Below, one piece after another: positions 1 to 6,452 of a DNA stretch of 6,452 bases. Positions within the stretch are counted from its first letter, which is position 1. Each line of letters opens with the position of its first letter. The notes under the pieces are model-generated. The model worked only from the letters and a program-made list of their open reading frames with translations. It made no database searches and had not been told where the DNA came from. Origin of the DNA: Phascolarctobacterium sp. (lineage in GTDB: Bacteria; Bacillota; Negativicutes; Acidaminococcales; Acidaminococcaceae); contig JAKSOJ010000073.1 in NCBI GenBank assembly GCA_024405645.1, positions 1 to 6,452 of the forward strand, read 5' to 3'. The translations under genes were made by a program, and so were the position numbers.

Positions 1-950
1 GAAAGCCCAAATTGTTCCATCAGACGAGCAAGTCTTTGAGCAGGAAGTTCAGGAAGGCTAGCACGAATACCATCAATCCATTCATCTGTTAATTCAACAG
101 GAACAAGGTCAGGTTCGGGGAAATAACGATAGTCATGAGCTTCTTCTTTAGAACGCATGGAGAGAGTAATACCATTAGCTTCATCCCAGGTACGAGTTTC
201 TTGTACTACATGGCCACCATCTTCAAGAATTTCTTTTTGGCGTTCAACTTCGTATTCAATTGCACGCACGAGAGAACGGAAGGAGTTAAGGTTTTTGATT
301 TCAGCACGAGTACCAAATTCTTTTGCGCCTTCAGGCATAATGGAAACGTTAGCATCGCAACGCAGAGAACCCTCTTGCATCTTGCAGTCGCAAACATCGA
401 TGTATTCGAGAATAGCTTTAAGATTTTCCATATAAGCACGAGCTTCTTCAGCACTACGCATATCAGGTTCAGATACAATTTCCAAAAGAGGAACGCCCGC
501 ACGATTGTAGTCAACTGCAGAAGAATCGGAAGTAGAAATGGTTGCGCCAGAGTGAACAAGCTTGCCAGCATCTTCTTCCATATGAATACGAGTTACGCCA
601 ATGGTTTTATGTTCACCATCTACAACGATATCAATATGGCCACCTAAGCAAATAGGTTGATACAATTGAGAAATTTGGTAGTTTTTAGCAAGGTCAGGAT
701 AGAAATAATTCTTACGATCAAATTTATTAGTTTTTTGAATTTCACAATTCAAAGATAAACCTGTTTTGATAGCAAAATCAACTACTTGCTTGTTAAGCAC
801 GGGCAATGCGCCAGGCATACCAAGACATACAGGGCAAACATGGGTATTAGGCAAACCACCGAATTCAGTGGAGCAAGAGCAGAAAATTTTGGTTTTTGTT
901 TTTAATTCGGCATGAACTTCAAGGCCGATAACAGTAATATATCTAGTCAT
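1..950 (-). CDS. gatB: Asp-tRNA(Asn)/Glu-tRNA(Gln) amidotransferase subunit B (partial, 3' end outside window)
   Basis: GatB is the kinase-like subunit of the GatCAB complex. It activates the side-chain carboxylate of mischarged Glu-tRNA(Gln) or Asp-tRNA(Asn) with ATP, and ammonia from GatA then completes the amide. I translated 316 codons from the ATG at 950; the frame runs off the left edge, against about 475 aa in the family, so the C-terminal tRNA-binding tail is missing. Seen: the N-terminal [10 protein letters not shown] stretch (residues 7-16), [20 protein letters not shown] (34-47), the [17 protein letters not shown] region (79-95), [10 protein letters not shown] (121-130), [17 protein letters not shown] (147-163), [10 protein letters not shown] (194-203), EIKNLNSF (217-224) and YRYFPEPDL (274-282). 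All are GatB hallmarks. Cysteines 24, 26, 39 and 42 form a CxC-x12-CxxC cluster that could bind zinc. The start overlaps the gatA stop by one base, with a Shine-Dalgarno inside gatA. Confidence 0.97.
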   Translation of the reverse strand, partial: MTRYITVIGLEVHAELKTKTKIFCSCSTEFGGLPNTHVCPVCLGMPGALPVLNKQVVDFAIKTGLSLNCEIQKTNKFDRKNYFYPDLAKNYQISQLYQPICLGGHIDIVVDGEHKTIGVTRIHMEEDAGKLVHSGATISTSDSSAVDYNRAGVPLLEIVSEPDMRSAEEARAYMENLKAILEYIDVCDCKMQEGSLRCDANVSIMPEGAKEFGTRAEIKNLNSFRSLVRAIEYEVERQKEILEDGGHVVQETRTWDEANGITLSMRSKEEAHDYRYFPEPDLVPVELTDEWIDGIRASLPELPAQRLARLMEQFGL

Positions 951-2416
951 TATTTGTTACCTCCCAAAGGTGCAATTGCTTTATGGAATTCAGTTGCTTG
1001 TTCAAAGGTATATGCTGCACGAAGAACAGTTTCTTCATCTAAAGGTTTACCAATGATTTGCATACCTACGGGCAAACCGTCTGCAAAACCGCAAGGAATG
1101 GAAATGCCGGGCAGGCCAGCCATATTTACAGGAATAGTTGTTACATCCAGCATGTAAATTGCCAAAGGATCCATTTTGCCATCGATAGGATAAGCAGTAA
1201 CAGGAGAAGTCGGAGTTAAAAGAACATCACATTGTTTGAAAGCTTCTTCAAAATCTTTGCGGATAAGAGTACGAACTTGCATTGCTTTTTTGTAGTATGC
1301 ATCATAGTAACCAGTAGAAAGTACGTAGTTACCAAGCATGATACGACGACGAACTTCAGCACCAAAGCCTTCAGTACGGCTCAAGGTAGTCATTTCAGGA
1401 GCAGAAACAGCTTCAGCATTGCGATAGCCATAGCGAACGCCATCGAAACGAGCCAAGTTTGCAGATGCTTCTGCAGGAGCAATGATATAGTAAGTAATTA
1501 CTGCATATTCGGTATGAGGAAGAGATACTTCTACGATTTCAGCACCAAGCTCTTCATATTTTTTGATGGCCATTTGAATTTGCTCTTTAACTTTAGCATC
1601 GATACCTTCGCCAAAATATTCTTTAGGCAAACCAATTTTAAGACCTTTAACATCACTTACGAGAGCTTTGGTAAAATCAGGAACAGCCACATCGAGAGAT
1701 GTGGAATCCATTTTATCGTTACCACAAATGGTATTGAGTACGATAGCAGCATCGGTTACGTCTTTGGTGATAGGTCCGATTTGGTCCAAAGAGGATGCAA
1801 ATGCTACGCAACCATAACGAGATACACGACCATAAGTAGGTTTAATACCTACACAACCATTGAAGGAAGCCGGTTGACGAATAGATCCGCCAGTATCGGA
1901 GCCCAAGGTCCAAATTGCTTCGCAAGCAGCAATTGCTGCAGCACTACCACCGGAAGAACCGCCAGGAACACGAGAAAGATCCCAAGGGTTGTGAGAAGGA
2001 CCATAGAAAGAATGTTCAGTAGTAGAACCCATAGCAAATTCATCCAAATTGGTTTTGCCCAAGAAAATGGTTTCATCTGCGCGCAGGTTTTTAATTACAT
2101 GTGCATCAAAAATAGGAATAAAGTTATCTAACATTTTGGAAGAACAGGTAGTTCTAAGTCCTTTGGTGGAAATATTATCTTTAATCGCACCAGGAACACC
2201 TGCAAGAGGAGCAATAGCTTCGCCAGCAGCAATTTTTGCATCAACTTTAGCAGCTTGAGCAAGAGCTCCTTCTCTATCTAAAGTTACATAGGCTTTTACT
2301 TGGTCTTCAACTTCATCTATTCTTGCAAAACATGCATTAGTAAGTTCGACAGAGCTGATTTCTTTATTAACGAGCTTATCATGGAGCTCGTGAGCAGTAA
2401 GTTTATAAAGTTCCAC
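950..2416 (-). CDS. gatA: Asp-tRNA(Asn)/Glu-tRNA(Gln) amidotransferase subunit A (glutaminase)
   Basis: GatA hydrolyses glutamine and channels the ammonia to GatB, where the tRNA-bound Glu or Asp is amidated in the cytoplasm. The product is 488 aa, normal for the family. The amidase signature is intact: [11 protein letters not shown] near residues 151-161, [14 protein letters not shown] at 171-184, then [13 protein letters not shown]. The Ser-cisSer-Lys triad is visible as K79 (in AIKDN), S154 and S178, at the same positions as in well-studied GatA proteins. [14 protein letters not shown] (118-131) and [10 protein letters not shown] (432-441) are also typical. The start is GTG, supported by AAGGAGGA six bases upstream and by alignment of the N-terminus with the family. 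It follows gatC by 15 bases, and its TAA shares one base with the gatB ATG (TAATG), so coupled translation giving balanced subunits is likely. Confidence 0.98.
   Translation of the reverse strand: MELYKLTAHELHDKLVNKEISSVELTNACFARIDEVEDQVKAYVTLDREGALAQAAKVDAKIAAGEAIAPLAGVPGAIKDNISTKGLRTTCSSKMLDNFIPIFDAHVIKNLRADETIFLGKTNLDEFAMGSTTEHSFYGPSHNPWDLSRVPGGSSGGSAAAIAACEAIWTLGSDTGGSIRQPASFNGCVGIKPTYGRVSRYGCVAFASSLDQIGPITKDVTDAAIVLNTICGNDKMDSTSLDVAVPDFTKALVSDVKGLKIGLPKEYFGEGIDAKVKEQIQMAIKKYEELGAEIVEVSLPHTEYAVITYYIIAPAEASANLARFDGVRYGYRNAEAVSAPEMTTLSRTEGFGAEVRRRIMLGNYVLSTGYYDAYYKKAMQVRTLIRKDFEEAFKQCDVLLTPTSPVTAYPIDGKMDPLAIYMLDVTTIPVNMAGLPGISIPCGFADGLPVGMQIIGKPLDEETVLRAAYTFEQATEFHKAIAPLGGNK
959..965 (-). 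promoter_or_regulatory. gatB ribosome binding site inside gatA
   Basis: GGGAGGT lies within the last codons of gatA, eight bases before the gatB ATG. With the TAATG stop/start overlap, this fits re-initiation by ribosomes that finish gatA. Confidence 0.8.
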
Positions 2417-2422
2417 AGTTTG

Positions 2423-2430
2423 TCCTCCTT
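2423..2430 (-). promoter_or_regulatory. gatA ribosome binding site supporting a GTG start
   Basis: AAGGAGGA is a near-perfect Shine-Dalgarno six bases before GTG at 2416. It begins one base after the gatC stop (TAATAAGGAGG), so gatC termination and gatA initiation are adjacent. Confidence 0.85.
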
Positions 2431-2431
2431 A

Positions 2432-2719
2432 TTATTCGATTACACGAGGCACTTTAAAGCCGTCATTATGAACAGCAGGTGCATTCTTCATAGCATCTTC
2501 GTGAGCTACTCCCTCTTGGACAACGTCTTCACGAAGCACATTAGCAACGGGCAGTACGTGAGCAGTAGGTTCGATATCAGTAGTATCGATTTGTTGAAGG
2601 ATATCTGCATAGTTAATAATTTGGTTGAATTGTTCCGTGAATTTTTCCATTTCAGCTTCAGGAACAGTCAAACGAGAAAGTGTAGCGATATGTCTTACGT
2701 CTTCAGCAGTTACTTTCAT
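2432..2719 (-). CDS. gatC: Asp-tRNA(Asn)/Glu-tRNA(Gln) amidotransferase subunit C
   Basis: GatC is the small subunit that wraps around the GatA-GatB interface and stabilises the complex. The 95-aa product has the expected length. The N-terminus (MKVTAEDVRHIATLSRLTV) is the classic GatC opening helix, with V-x-HIA-LSRL followed by E-E-x-F-x-Q-F-x-I-x-Y. The C-terminus has the usual R-x-D-x-V (residues 68-72), A-x-x-NAP (75-80) and F-x-VPRVIE (88-95) elements. The ATG at 2719 has the purine-rich tract AGGATGGTGA upstream; GGTGA is only four bases away and AGGA ten. An ATG inside that tract reads into a stop after four codons and is not used. It is the first gene of the gatCAB operon, 55 bases or so after the inferred transcription start. 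Confidence 0.96.
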   Translation of the reverse strand: MKVTAEDVRHIATLSRLTVPEAEMEKFTEQFNQIINYADILQQIDTTDIEPTAHVLPVANVLREDVVQEGVAHEDAMKNAPAVHNDGFKVPRVIE

Positions 2720-2780
2720 TTTGTCACCATCCTATAATTTTTAAGCTATTAGCCTTTTTACAAAAACAATAAATCACTCT

Positions 2781-2810
2781 ATTATAACACAGAAAGCAAA
2801 ATTCCTACAA
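2781..2810 (-). promoter_or_regulatory. Probable sigma-A promoter of gatCAB
   Basis: On the minus strand TATAAT (2786-2781) is a perfect -10 box, preceded by TGT to give an extended -10 (TGTTATAAT, 2789-2781). The best -35 candidate is TTGTAG (2810-2805) with an 18-base spacer. It matches the consensus only in TTG, which an extended -10 can tolerate. Transcription would start near 2774, leaving a leader of about 55 bases before gatC. The -35 candidate and spacer lie inside the hairpin assigned as the terminator of the preceding operon. Assignment is from motif inspection only. Confidence 0.65.
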
Positions 2811-2825
2811 AAGAATTTTGCTTTC
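2792..2825 (-). terminator. Probable intrinsic terminator after the aminopeptidase gene
   Basis: GAAAGCAAAATTC and GAATTTTGCTTTC form a perfect 13-bp inverted repeat with an 8-base loop, 32 bases past the aminopeptidase stop. The stem has only four G-C pairs. The downstream side reads TGTGTT, so the U-tract is poor, although the 3' arm itself is T-rich. Position favours a terminator of the hem-aminopeptidase transcript. The same dyad overlaps the gatC promoter spacer, so a protein-binding operator is an alternative. Confidence 0.6.
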
Positions 2826-2857
2826 ATAAAGTTTATATCATATTTATTTAAAGATTA

Positions 2858-4240
2858 TTATGCTTCTTTTAAGAATGCTACATAGCCTTTTTTAGCTTCG
2901 TAAACATCTACTTTAGAAGTTACTTCCCAGGGAGCATGCATGGACAAAACTGCAACACCACTATCAATTACATTCATACCGTAAAGAGCCATGATGTAAG
3001 CGATTGTTCCACCGCCACCTAAATCTACACGACCAAGCTCTGCAGTTTGGAAATGTACATTATGCTTATCCATCATTGCACGAAGCTCGCCAAGGTATTC
3101 TGCATTCGCATCATTAGAACCAGATTTGCCTCTTGCGCCAGTAAACTTGTTGAATACCATGCCTCGACCAAGATAAGCAACATTTTTCTTATCAAAAGCG
3201 GATGCATAAAGCGGATCATAGCCACTAGAGACATCGGAACTCAACATTTTAGAGTTAGCTAAAGTTCTACGCACTGCCAGGTCAGAATTTTCTCCCATAA
3301 GCGCTAAAACCTCTGCAACAGCATTTTCGAAGAAACGAGATTGCATACCAGTTGCACCAACAGAGCCAATTTCTTCTTTGTCAACCAACAGGCAACAAGC
3401 TGTACGTTCAACTTTCTTTGTTTCCAACATTGCAACAAGGCTAGTATAAGAACATACGCGATCGTCTTGGCCATAAGCCAAAACCATGCTGCGATCAAAT
3501 CCCATTTCACGAGCACGACCTGCAGGAACGAAAATCAATTCTGCACTTAAGAAATCATCTTCTTCGATATCGTACTTTTCTTTCAATAAAGCAAGAACGT
3601 TTTCCTTTGTGGATTCTTTGTCATCTTTAGTCAAGGGATAATTCCCGCATAAAACGTCAAGTGCTTCACCTTCAACAACGACAGAAGCTTTCTTTTCCAT
3701 TTGCTCTTGAGCCAAATGAATTAAAAGATCTGTTACGCAGAATGCAGGTTCTTTTTCATCTTCACCAATACAAATATCAACAATAGAGCCATCCTTTTTA
3801 ACTACTACACCATGAAGCGCTAATGGCAGTGCAACCCATTGGTATTTTTTAATACCACCATAGTAGTGAGTATCTAAAAGACACATATTGGAATCTTCAT
3901 AAATTGGTTTTTGTTTAACATGAAGACTGCAAGTATCGTTATGAGCTCCAAGGATATTCATACCATTTGTCAGAGGTTCTTTGCCAATGTTGAACAAAGC
4001 AATAGATTTTTTCATGCAAACAGCATAAACCTTGTCCCCTGCTTTTAGTTTCTTTCTGCCACCAATTAAATCATCAAGATTTTTATAGCCAGCAGCTTCT
4101 GCTGCAGCGATAGCATACTTAACGCTTTCTCTTTCAGTTTTGCAGGTAGAAAGAAAATCGATATAACCAGCATTTAAAGTCTCAAGGGCTTCTTTATCTG
4201 CATCTGTATAAGTACTCCAAATGGATTTTTTATCAGCCAT
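2858..4240 (-). CDS. M18-family zinc aminopeptidase
   Basis: A metallo-aminopeptidase that removes N-terminal residues from peptides in the cytoplasm; the family uses two metal ions and often assembles into dodecamers. Numbered from the ATG at 4240 (460 aa, the usual family length), the ligand and catalytic motifs are all visible: H100-x-D102 in LGAHNDT, the bridging Asp in GQDDR (259-260), E289-E290 in DKEEIGSVGA, D336 in SSDVSSGYDP and H435 in SMHAPWE. The block THYYGGIKKYQW (124-135) is strongly characteristic of bacterial M18 enzymes. No signal peptide is present. A TTG two codons upstream (4246) is in frame but sits only one base from the Shine-Dalgarno, whereas the ATG has seven-base spacing, so I chose the ATG. 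It follows the exported-protein gene by 12 bases and a probable terminator follows it. Substrate preference cannot be read from sequence. Confidence 0.95.
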   Translation of the reverse strand: MADKKSIWSTYTDADKEALETLNAGYIDFLSTCKTERESVKYAIAAAEAAGYKNLDDLIGGRKKLKAGDKVYAVCMKKSIALFNIGKEPLTNGMNILGAHNDTCSLHVKQKPIYEDSNMCLLDTHYYGGIKKYQWVALPLALHGVVVKKDGSIVDICIGEDEKEPAFCVTDLLIHLAQEQMEKKASVVVEGEALDVLCGNYPLTKDDKESTKENVLALLKEKYDIEEDDFLSAELIFVPAGRAREMGFDRSMVLAYGQDDRVCSYTSLVAMLETKKVERTACCLLVDKEEIGSVGATGMQSRFFENAVAEVLALMGENSDLAVRRTLANSKMLSSDVSSGYDPLYASAFDKKNVAYLGRGMVFNKFTGARGKSGSNDANAEYLGELRAMMDKHNVHFQTAELGRVDLGGGGTIAYIMALYGMNVIDSGVAVLSMHAPWEVTSKVDVYEAKKGYVAFLKEA

Positions 4241-4246
4241 AATCAA

Positions 4247-4254
4247 TCTCCTTT
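4247..4254 (-). promoter_or_regulatory. Ribosome binding site that fixes the aminopeptidase start
   Basis: AAAGGAGA has its GGAG core seven bases before ATG at 4240 and only one base from the alternative TTG at 4246, so the ATG is the true start. The first two A residues are also part of the TAA stop of the preceding gene, consistent with coupling. Confidence 0.75.
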
Positions 4255-4993
4255 ATTCGAAGCTATTCAAAAAAGTCTTCATACAATTGACTGCACCACG
4301 TTTTGCAGCTTTAGCAGGACTTGCTTCTCCCATGCGTACAAAATTAACAGAAGAAGATGAACCAATACCCTCAAGATTTTGGTTGAAAAGGTATTCTTCA
4401 TTGTTAACATCAACGCATTTAAGTTTCATGGTAACATAAGCAGTTTGAGTTGAGGTACCTGCAATAATCATAATGCCAGTTTTCTTATGACGAACAGGCA
4501 ACATACTAATGAATATCACGCGGTCAGCTCCACATGCTTCACCAACATTAACAAGTTCAGTTAAGGTAGGAGCTTCTGGATTTTCAAACTGTGTTACTTT
4601 TAGAGCTTTAATTAAATCATTATTAGCTACAACCTGAGTTTTTGAATTTTTCTTTGCTGGATATTTTTTCTTCAACTGCTCTTTGATAGCACCTGCTACC
4701 ATTTCACGAGCACGATTTTCTAATCCACTCAAATCAACATAAGGAAGCACCGCAACCTTATATGGCAATAGACACTCGGTTACTTCTTTATCGATCATTT
4801 CAAATCTTGTTTCACCAGTATCAGCAGTCCCTTTGTCAAAAACATCAATAGAGCTTTTTGTATTTTCTTGTTGAGTTTGTTCTTTTTTCACACCAATGCT
4901 AAAAGTAGCATCATTACTCTCTTTTTCAGCAAAGCAAGTAACAGAAACTCCCAACATTAGTGTAGCAAGAAAAACGCTTAAATATTTTTTCAT
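4253..4993 (-). CDS. Exported protein of unknown function, possible CsgG/TolB-N-like fold
   Basis: I do not recognise this 246-aa protein as a named family. Seen: an N-terminal signal peptide (MKKYL, hydrophobic to residue 19, then TCFA), with likely signal peptidase I cleavage after A22. C20 is not in a proper lipobox because the residue before it is Thr. Residues 23-75 are polar and low in complexity, probably a flexible linker. From about 77 to 245 there is an alpha/beta domain: strand YKVAVLPYVDLSG (78-90), a helix to 110, VVANNDLIKALK (121-132), GEACGADRVIFISMLPV (151-167), a strand-rich part with YVTMKLKCVDVNNEEYLFNQ (186-205), GSSSS (211-215) and a final helix. The AVLPF-DLSG opening followed by AD-VI-x-S resembles CsgG, TolB-N or LpoB-type envelope domains; this is inference. 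It lies 31 bases after hemL and 12 before the peptidase. AAGGA seven bases upstream supports the ATG. Confidence 0.85.
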   Translation of the reverse strand: MKKYLSVFLATLMLGVSVTCFAEKESNDATFSIGVKKEQTQQENTKSSIDVFDKGTADTGETRFEMIDKEVTECLLPYKVAVLPYVDLSGLENRAREMVAGAIKEQLKKKYPAKKNSKTQVVANNDLIKALKVTQFENPEAPTLTELVNVGEACGADRVIFISMLPVRHKKTGIMIIAGTSTQTAYVTMKLKCVDVNNEEYLFNQNLEGIGSSSSVNFVRMGEASPAKAAKRGAVNCMKTFLNSFE

Positions 4994-5024
4994 TAATATT
5001 TCCTTCGTATGAAAGGCTTAACTA

Positions 5025-6320
5025 TTATTTCTTTTCTGCAACAGCTTTGAAAGCTTTTTCTGCTGCTGCCAAAGTCTTCTCAATTTCTTCAGGACCATGT
5101 GCCAAAGAAACAAAGTTTGTTTCAAATTGAGAAGGCGGCAAATATACGCCATTTTCTAACATCGTATGGAAATAAATTTTAAATGCTTCGAGGTCGCAAG
5201 CACAAGCACTGTCAAAATCAGTTACAGGCTTATCGCTAAAGAATACGGTGAACATAGAGCCCAAACGATGAATTTGAACAGGCACGCCATATTTATCAGC
5301 AATTTTTTGCAAACCACCAGTCAGAATAGCAGTCATGCTTTCAACACGAGCACAAACATCATTATCCAGAATATAGTTAAGAGCTGCAATACCAGCTGCC
5401 ATAGCAAGAGGATTGCCACTTAAAGTACCTGCTTGATACATGGGACCAGCAGGAGAAACCATTTGCATGATTTCTTTTTTGCCACCATATGCAGCCACAG
5501 GAAGACCAGCACCAATTACTTTACCAAGACAAGTAATATCTGGGTCAATGTCAAACAAGGATTGGCTGCCACCTTGAGCTGCACGGAAGCCAGACATAAC
5601 TTCGTCGCAGATAAAGAGAGCGCCATATTTTTTAGTTAAGCTTTGAATAAATTCCAAAAAACCTTCTTTAGGAGGAACAAGGCCCATATTTCCAGGGGTT
5701 GGTTCTAGGATTACACCAGCAATTTCACTGCCACGTTCAACGAAAACCTTTTCCAAAGCAGCTTCATCGTTAAACGGAACGGTAATAGTAGTTCCTGCAA
5801 CAGCAGCAGGAACACCAGGACTATCGGGTACACCAAGAGTTACAGCACCACTGCCAGCCTTTACAAGCAGGCTATCGTGATGACCATGATAGCAACCAAT
5901 AAATTTAACAATGCAATCGCGCCCAGTATAAGCACGTGCAAGACGAAGTGCACTCATAGTTGCTTCGGTGCCAGAGTTAACCATGCGAACCATATCCATG
6001 GAAGGCATGAATTTCAAAACTAATTTTGCAAGTTCAACTTCTGCAGCGGTGGGAGCACCATAACTAGTACCTTTTTCTGCAGCTTTTTGAATTGCTTCAG
6101 TTACAACAGGATGAGCGTGACCTAAAAGCAAAGGACCATAACTCAATACATAGTCGATATATTCGTTGCCATCAATATCATAAATTTTCGCAGCCTTGCC
6201 ACCATCAATAAACGGAGGTACGCCACCAACACTGCGGAAAGAGCGAACCGGGGAATTTACACCACCAGGTATTACTTCTTTTGCTTCTGCGAAAACTTGA
6301 GTAGATTTTTCAAGATTCAT
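5025..6320 (-). CDS. hemL: Glutamate-1-semialdehyde 2,1-aminomutase
   Basis: A PLP-dependent enzyme that moves the amino group of glutamate-1-semialdehyde to give 5-aminolevulinate, the last step of the C5 route into heme, siroheme and cobalamin. The 431-aa product has full family length. Seen: the N-terminal PGGVNSPVRSF (18-28), SYGPLLLGHAHP (60-71), the PLP phosphate-binding NSGTEA (115-120), YHGHHD (144-149), D239 in ICDEVMSGFR contacting the PLP ring nitrogen, the Schiff-base lysine K267 in CLGKVIGAGLP, and GTLSGNPLAMAAG (298-310). The loop EPTPGNMGLVPP (206-217) differs from the common EPVAGNMG form. It starts one base after the hemB stop, with its Shine-Dalgarno inside hemB, so the two are translationally linked. 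Distinction from other class III aminotransferases is secure from these motifs and the hemB neighbour. Confidence 0.98.
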   Translation of the reverse strand: MNLEKSTQVFAEAKEVIPGGVNSPVRSFRSVGGVPPFIDGGKAAKIYDIDGNEYIDYVLSYGPLLLGHAHPVVTEAIQKAAEKGTSYGAPTAAEVELAKLVLKFMPSMDMVRMVNSGTEATMSALRLARAYTGRDCIVKFIGCYHGHHDSLLVKAGSGAVTLGVPDSPGVPAAVAGTTITVPFNDEAALEKVFVERGSEIAGVILEPTPGNMGLVPPKEGFLEFIQSLTKKYGALFICDEVMSGFRAAQGGSQSLFDIDPDITCLGKVIGAGLPVAAYGGKKEIMQMVSPAGPMYQAGTLSGNPLAMAAGIAALNYILDNDVCARVESMTAILTGGLQKIADKYGVPVQIHRLGSMFTVFFSDKPVTDFDSACACDLEAFKIYFHTMLENGVYLPPSQFETNFVSLAHGPEEIEKTLAAAEKAFKAVAEKK

Positions 6321-6321
6321 A

Positions 6322-6452
6322 TTATTTATCCTCTTTAAGCCATTTTGCTACGTCAAGTGCATGATAAGTAATAATCATTTTAGCACCAGCACGTTTAAAG
6401 CTAGTCATAGTTTCCATAACAATACGTTTTTCATCAATCCAACCTTTTTCTG
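6322..6452 (-). CDS. hemB: Porphobilinogen synthase (delta-aminolevulinic acid dehydratase), C-terminal end
   Basis: HemB condenses two 5-aminolevulinate molecules to porphobilinogen in the cytoplasm. Only the last 42 codons plus TAA (6324-6322) lie in the window; the 5' part is beyond the right edge. The translated tail contains [20 protein letters not shown] and then [14 protein letters not shown]. This is the standard HemB C-terminus, in which a LxSIKRAGADxIITY-like block precedes an A-x-WL end. Metal and active-site lysine regions cannot be assessed. The stop is one base from the hemL ATG (TAATATG), so this gene and hemL are on one transcript. The identification rests on a short segment but is reinforced by the hemL neighbour, which makes its substrate. 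Confidence 0.92.
   Translation of the reverse strand, partial: EKGWIDEKRIVMETMTSFKRAGAKMIITYHALDVAKWLKEDK
6329..6336 (-). promoter_or_regulatory. hemL ribosome binding site inside hemB
   Basis: AAAGAGGA forms the last Lys-Glu-Asp codons of hemB and places GAGG nine bases before the hemL ATG. Terminating hemB ribosomes would sit directly on this site. Confidence 0.65.

Noticed and set aside
206..571. Minus-strand open frame of 121 codons in another frame of gatB
   Set aside because: It is out of frame with gatB and Leu/Val-rich from frame-shifted codons; no ribosome binding site or family resemblance.
135..647. Plus-strand open frame of 170 codons antisense to gatB
   Set aside because: It is a shadow of gatB, whose minus-strand frame carries all family motifs. 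The plus-strand product has no domain and low-complexity composition.
1232..2131. Long plus-strand open frame of 299 codons antisense to gatA
   Set aside because: It lies entirely opposite the intact, motif-complete gatA. Its translation is rich in Phe, Ser, Thr and Cys with no recognisable domain, as expected from the complement of a biased coding strand.
2745..2753. Short palindrome GCTATTAGC in the gatC leader
   Set aside because: Four-base arms around a single base cannot form a hairpin and are expected by chance in AT-rich sequence; no second copy is seen nearby to suggest an operator.
2720..2774. Possible T-box or other riboswitch in the gatC leader
   Set aside because: The leader is only about 55 bases, with no T-box sequence and no terminator/antiterminator pair between promoter and gatC.
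4925..4960. Possible lipoprotein lipobox around C20 of the exported protein
   Set aside because: The residue before the cysteine is Thr and the -3 position is Ser, which does not fit the lipobox consensus; cleavage after A22 by signal peptidase I fits better.

Overview
The window reads as ordinary core chromosome from an AT-rich bacterium, most likely a diderm Firmicute of the class Negativicutes (inferred from protein character and gene content; there is no rRNA here to prove it). All seven genes lie on the minus strand, so transcription runs from high to low coordinates. No mobile element, CRISPR array, tRNA, rRNA or clear riboswitch was seen.

Right part (6452 down to 2858): the C-terminal end of hemB (porphobilinogen synthase), complete hemL (glutamate-1-semialdehyde 2,1-aminomutase), an unrecognised exported protein of 246 aa, and an M18-family zinc aminopeptidase. 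Gaps are 1, 31 and 12 bases, which suggests one transcript. HemL supplies 5-aminolevulinate and HemB condenses two of them to porphobilinogen, so this is the tail of a C5-pathway tetrapyrrole operon. The exported protein and the peptidase follow it with no obvious link to heme.

Middle (2857 to 2720): a 138-base intergenic region holds a perfect 13-bp inverted repeat, probably the terminator of the upstream operon. A strong extended -10 promoter (TGTTATAAT) for the next operon begins just beyond it.

Left part (2719 down to 1): gatC, gatA and the first two thirds of gatB, in the order gatCAB. They encode the tRNA-dependent amidotransferase that converts Glu-tRNA(Gln) and/or Asp-tRNA(Asn) to the cognate amide-charged tRNA. 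The spacing is tight: gatA begins with GTG behind a perfect Shine-Dalgarno sequence right after the gatC stop, and the gatA stop overlaps the gatB start (TAATG).

I see no clearly new biological system. The items most worth a second look are the unrecognised exported protein in the hem operon and the physical overlap of the terminator hairpin with the gatCAB promoter.
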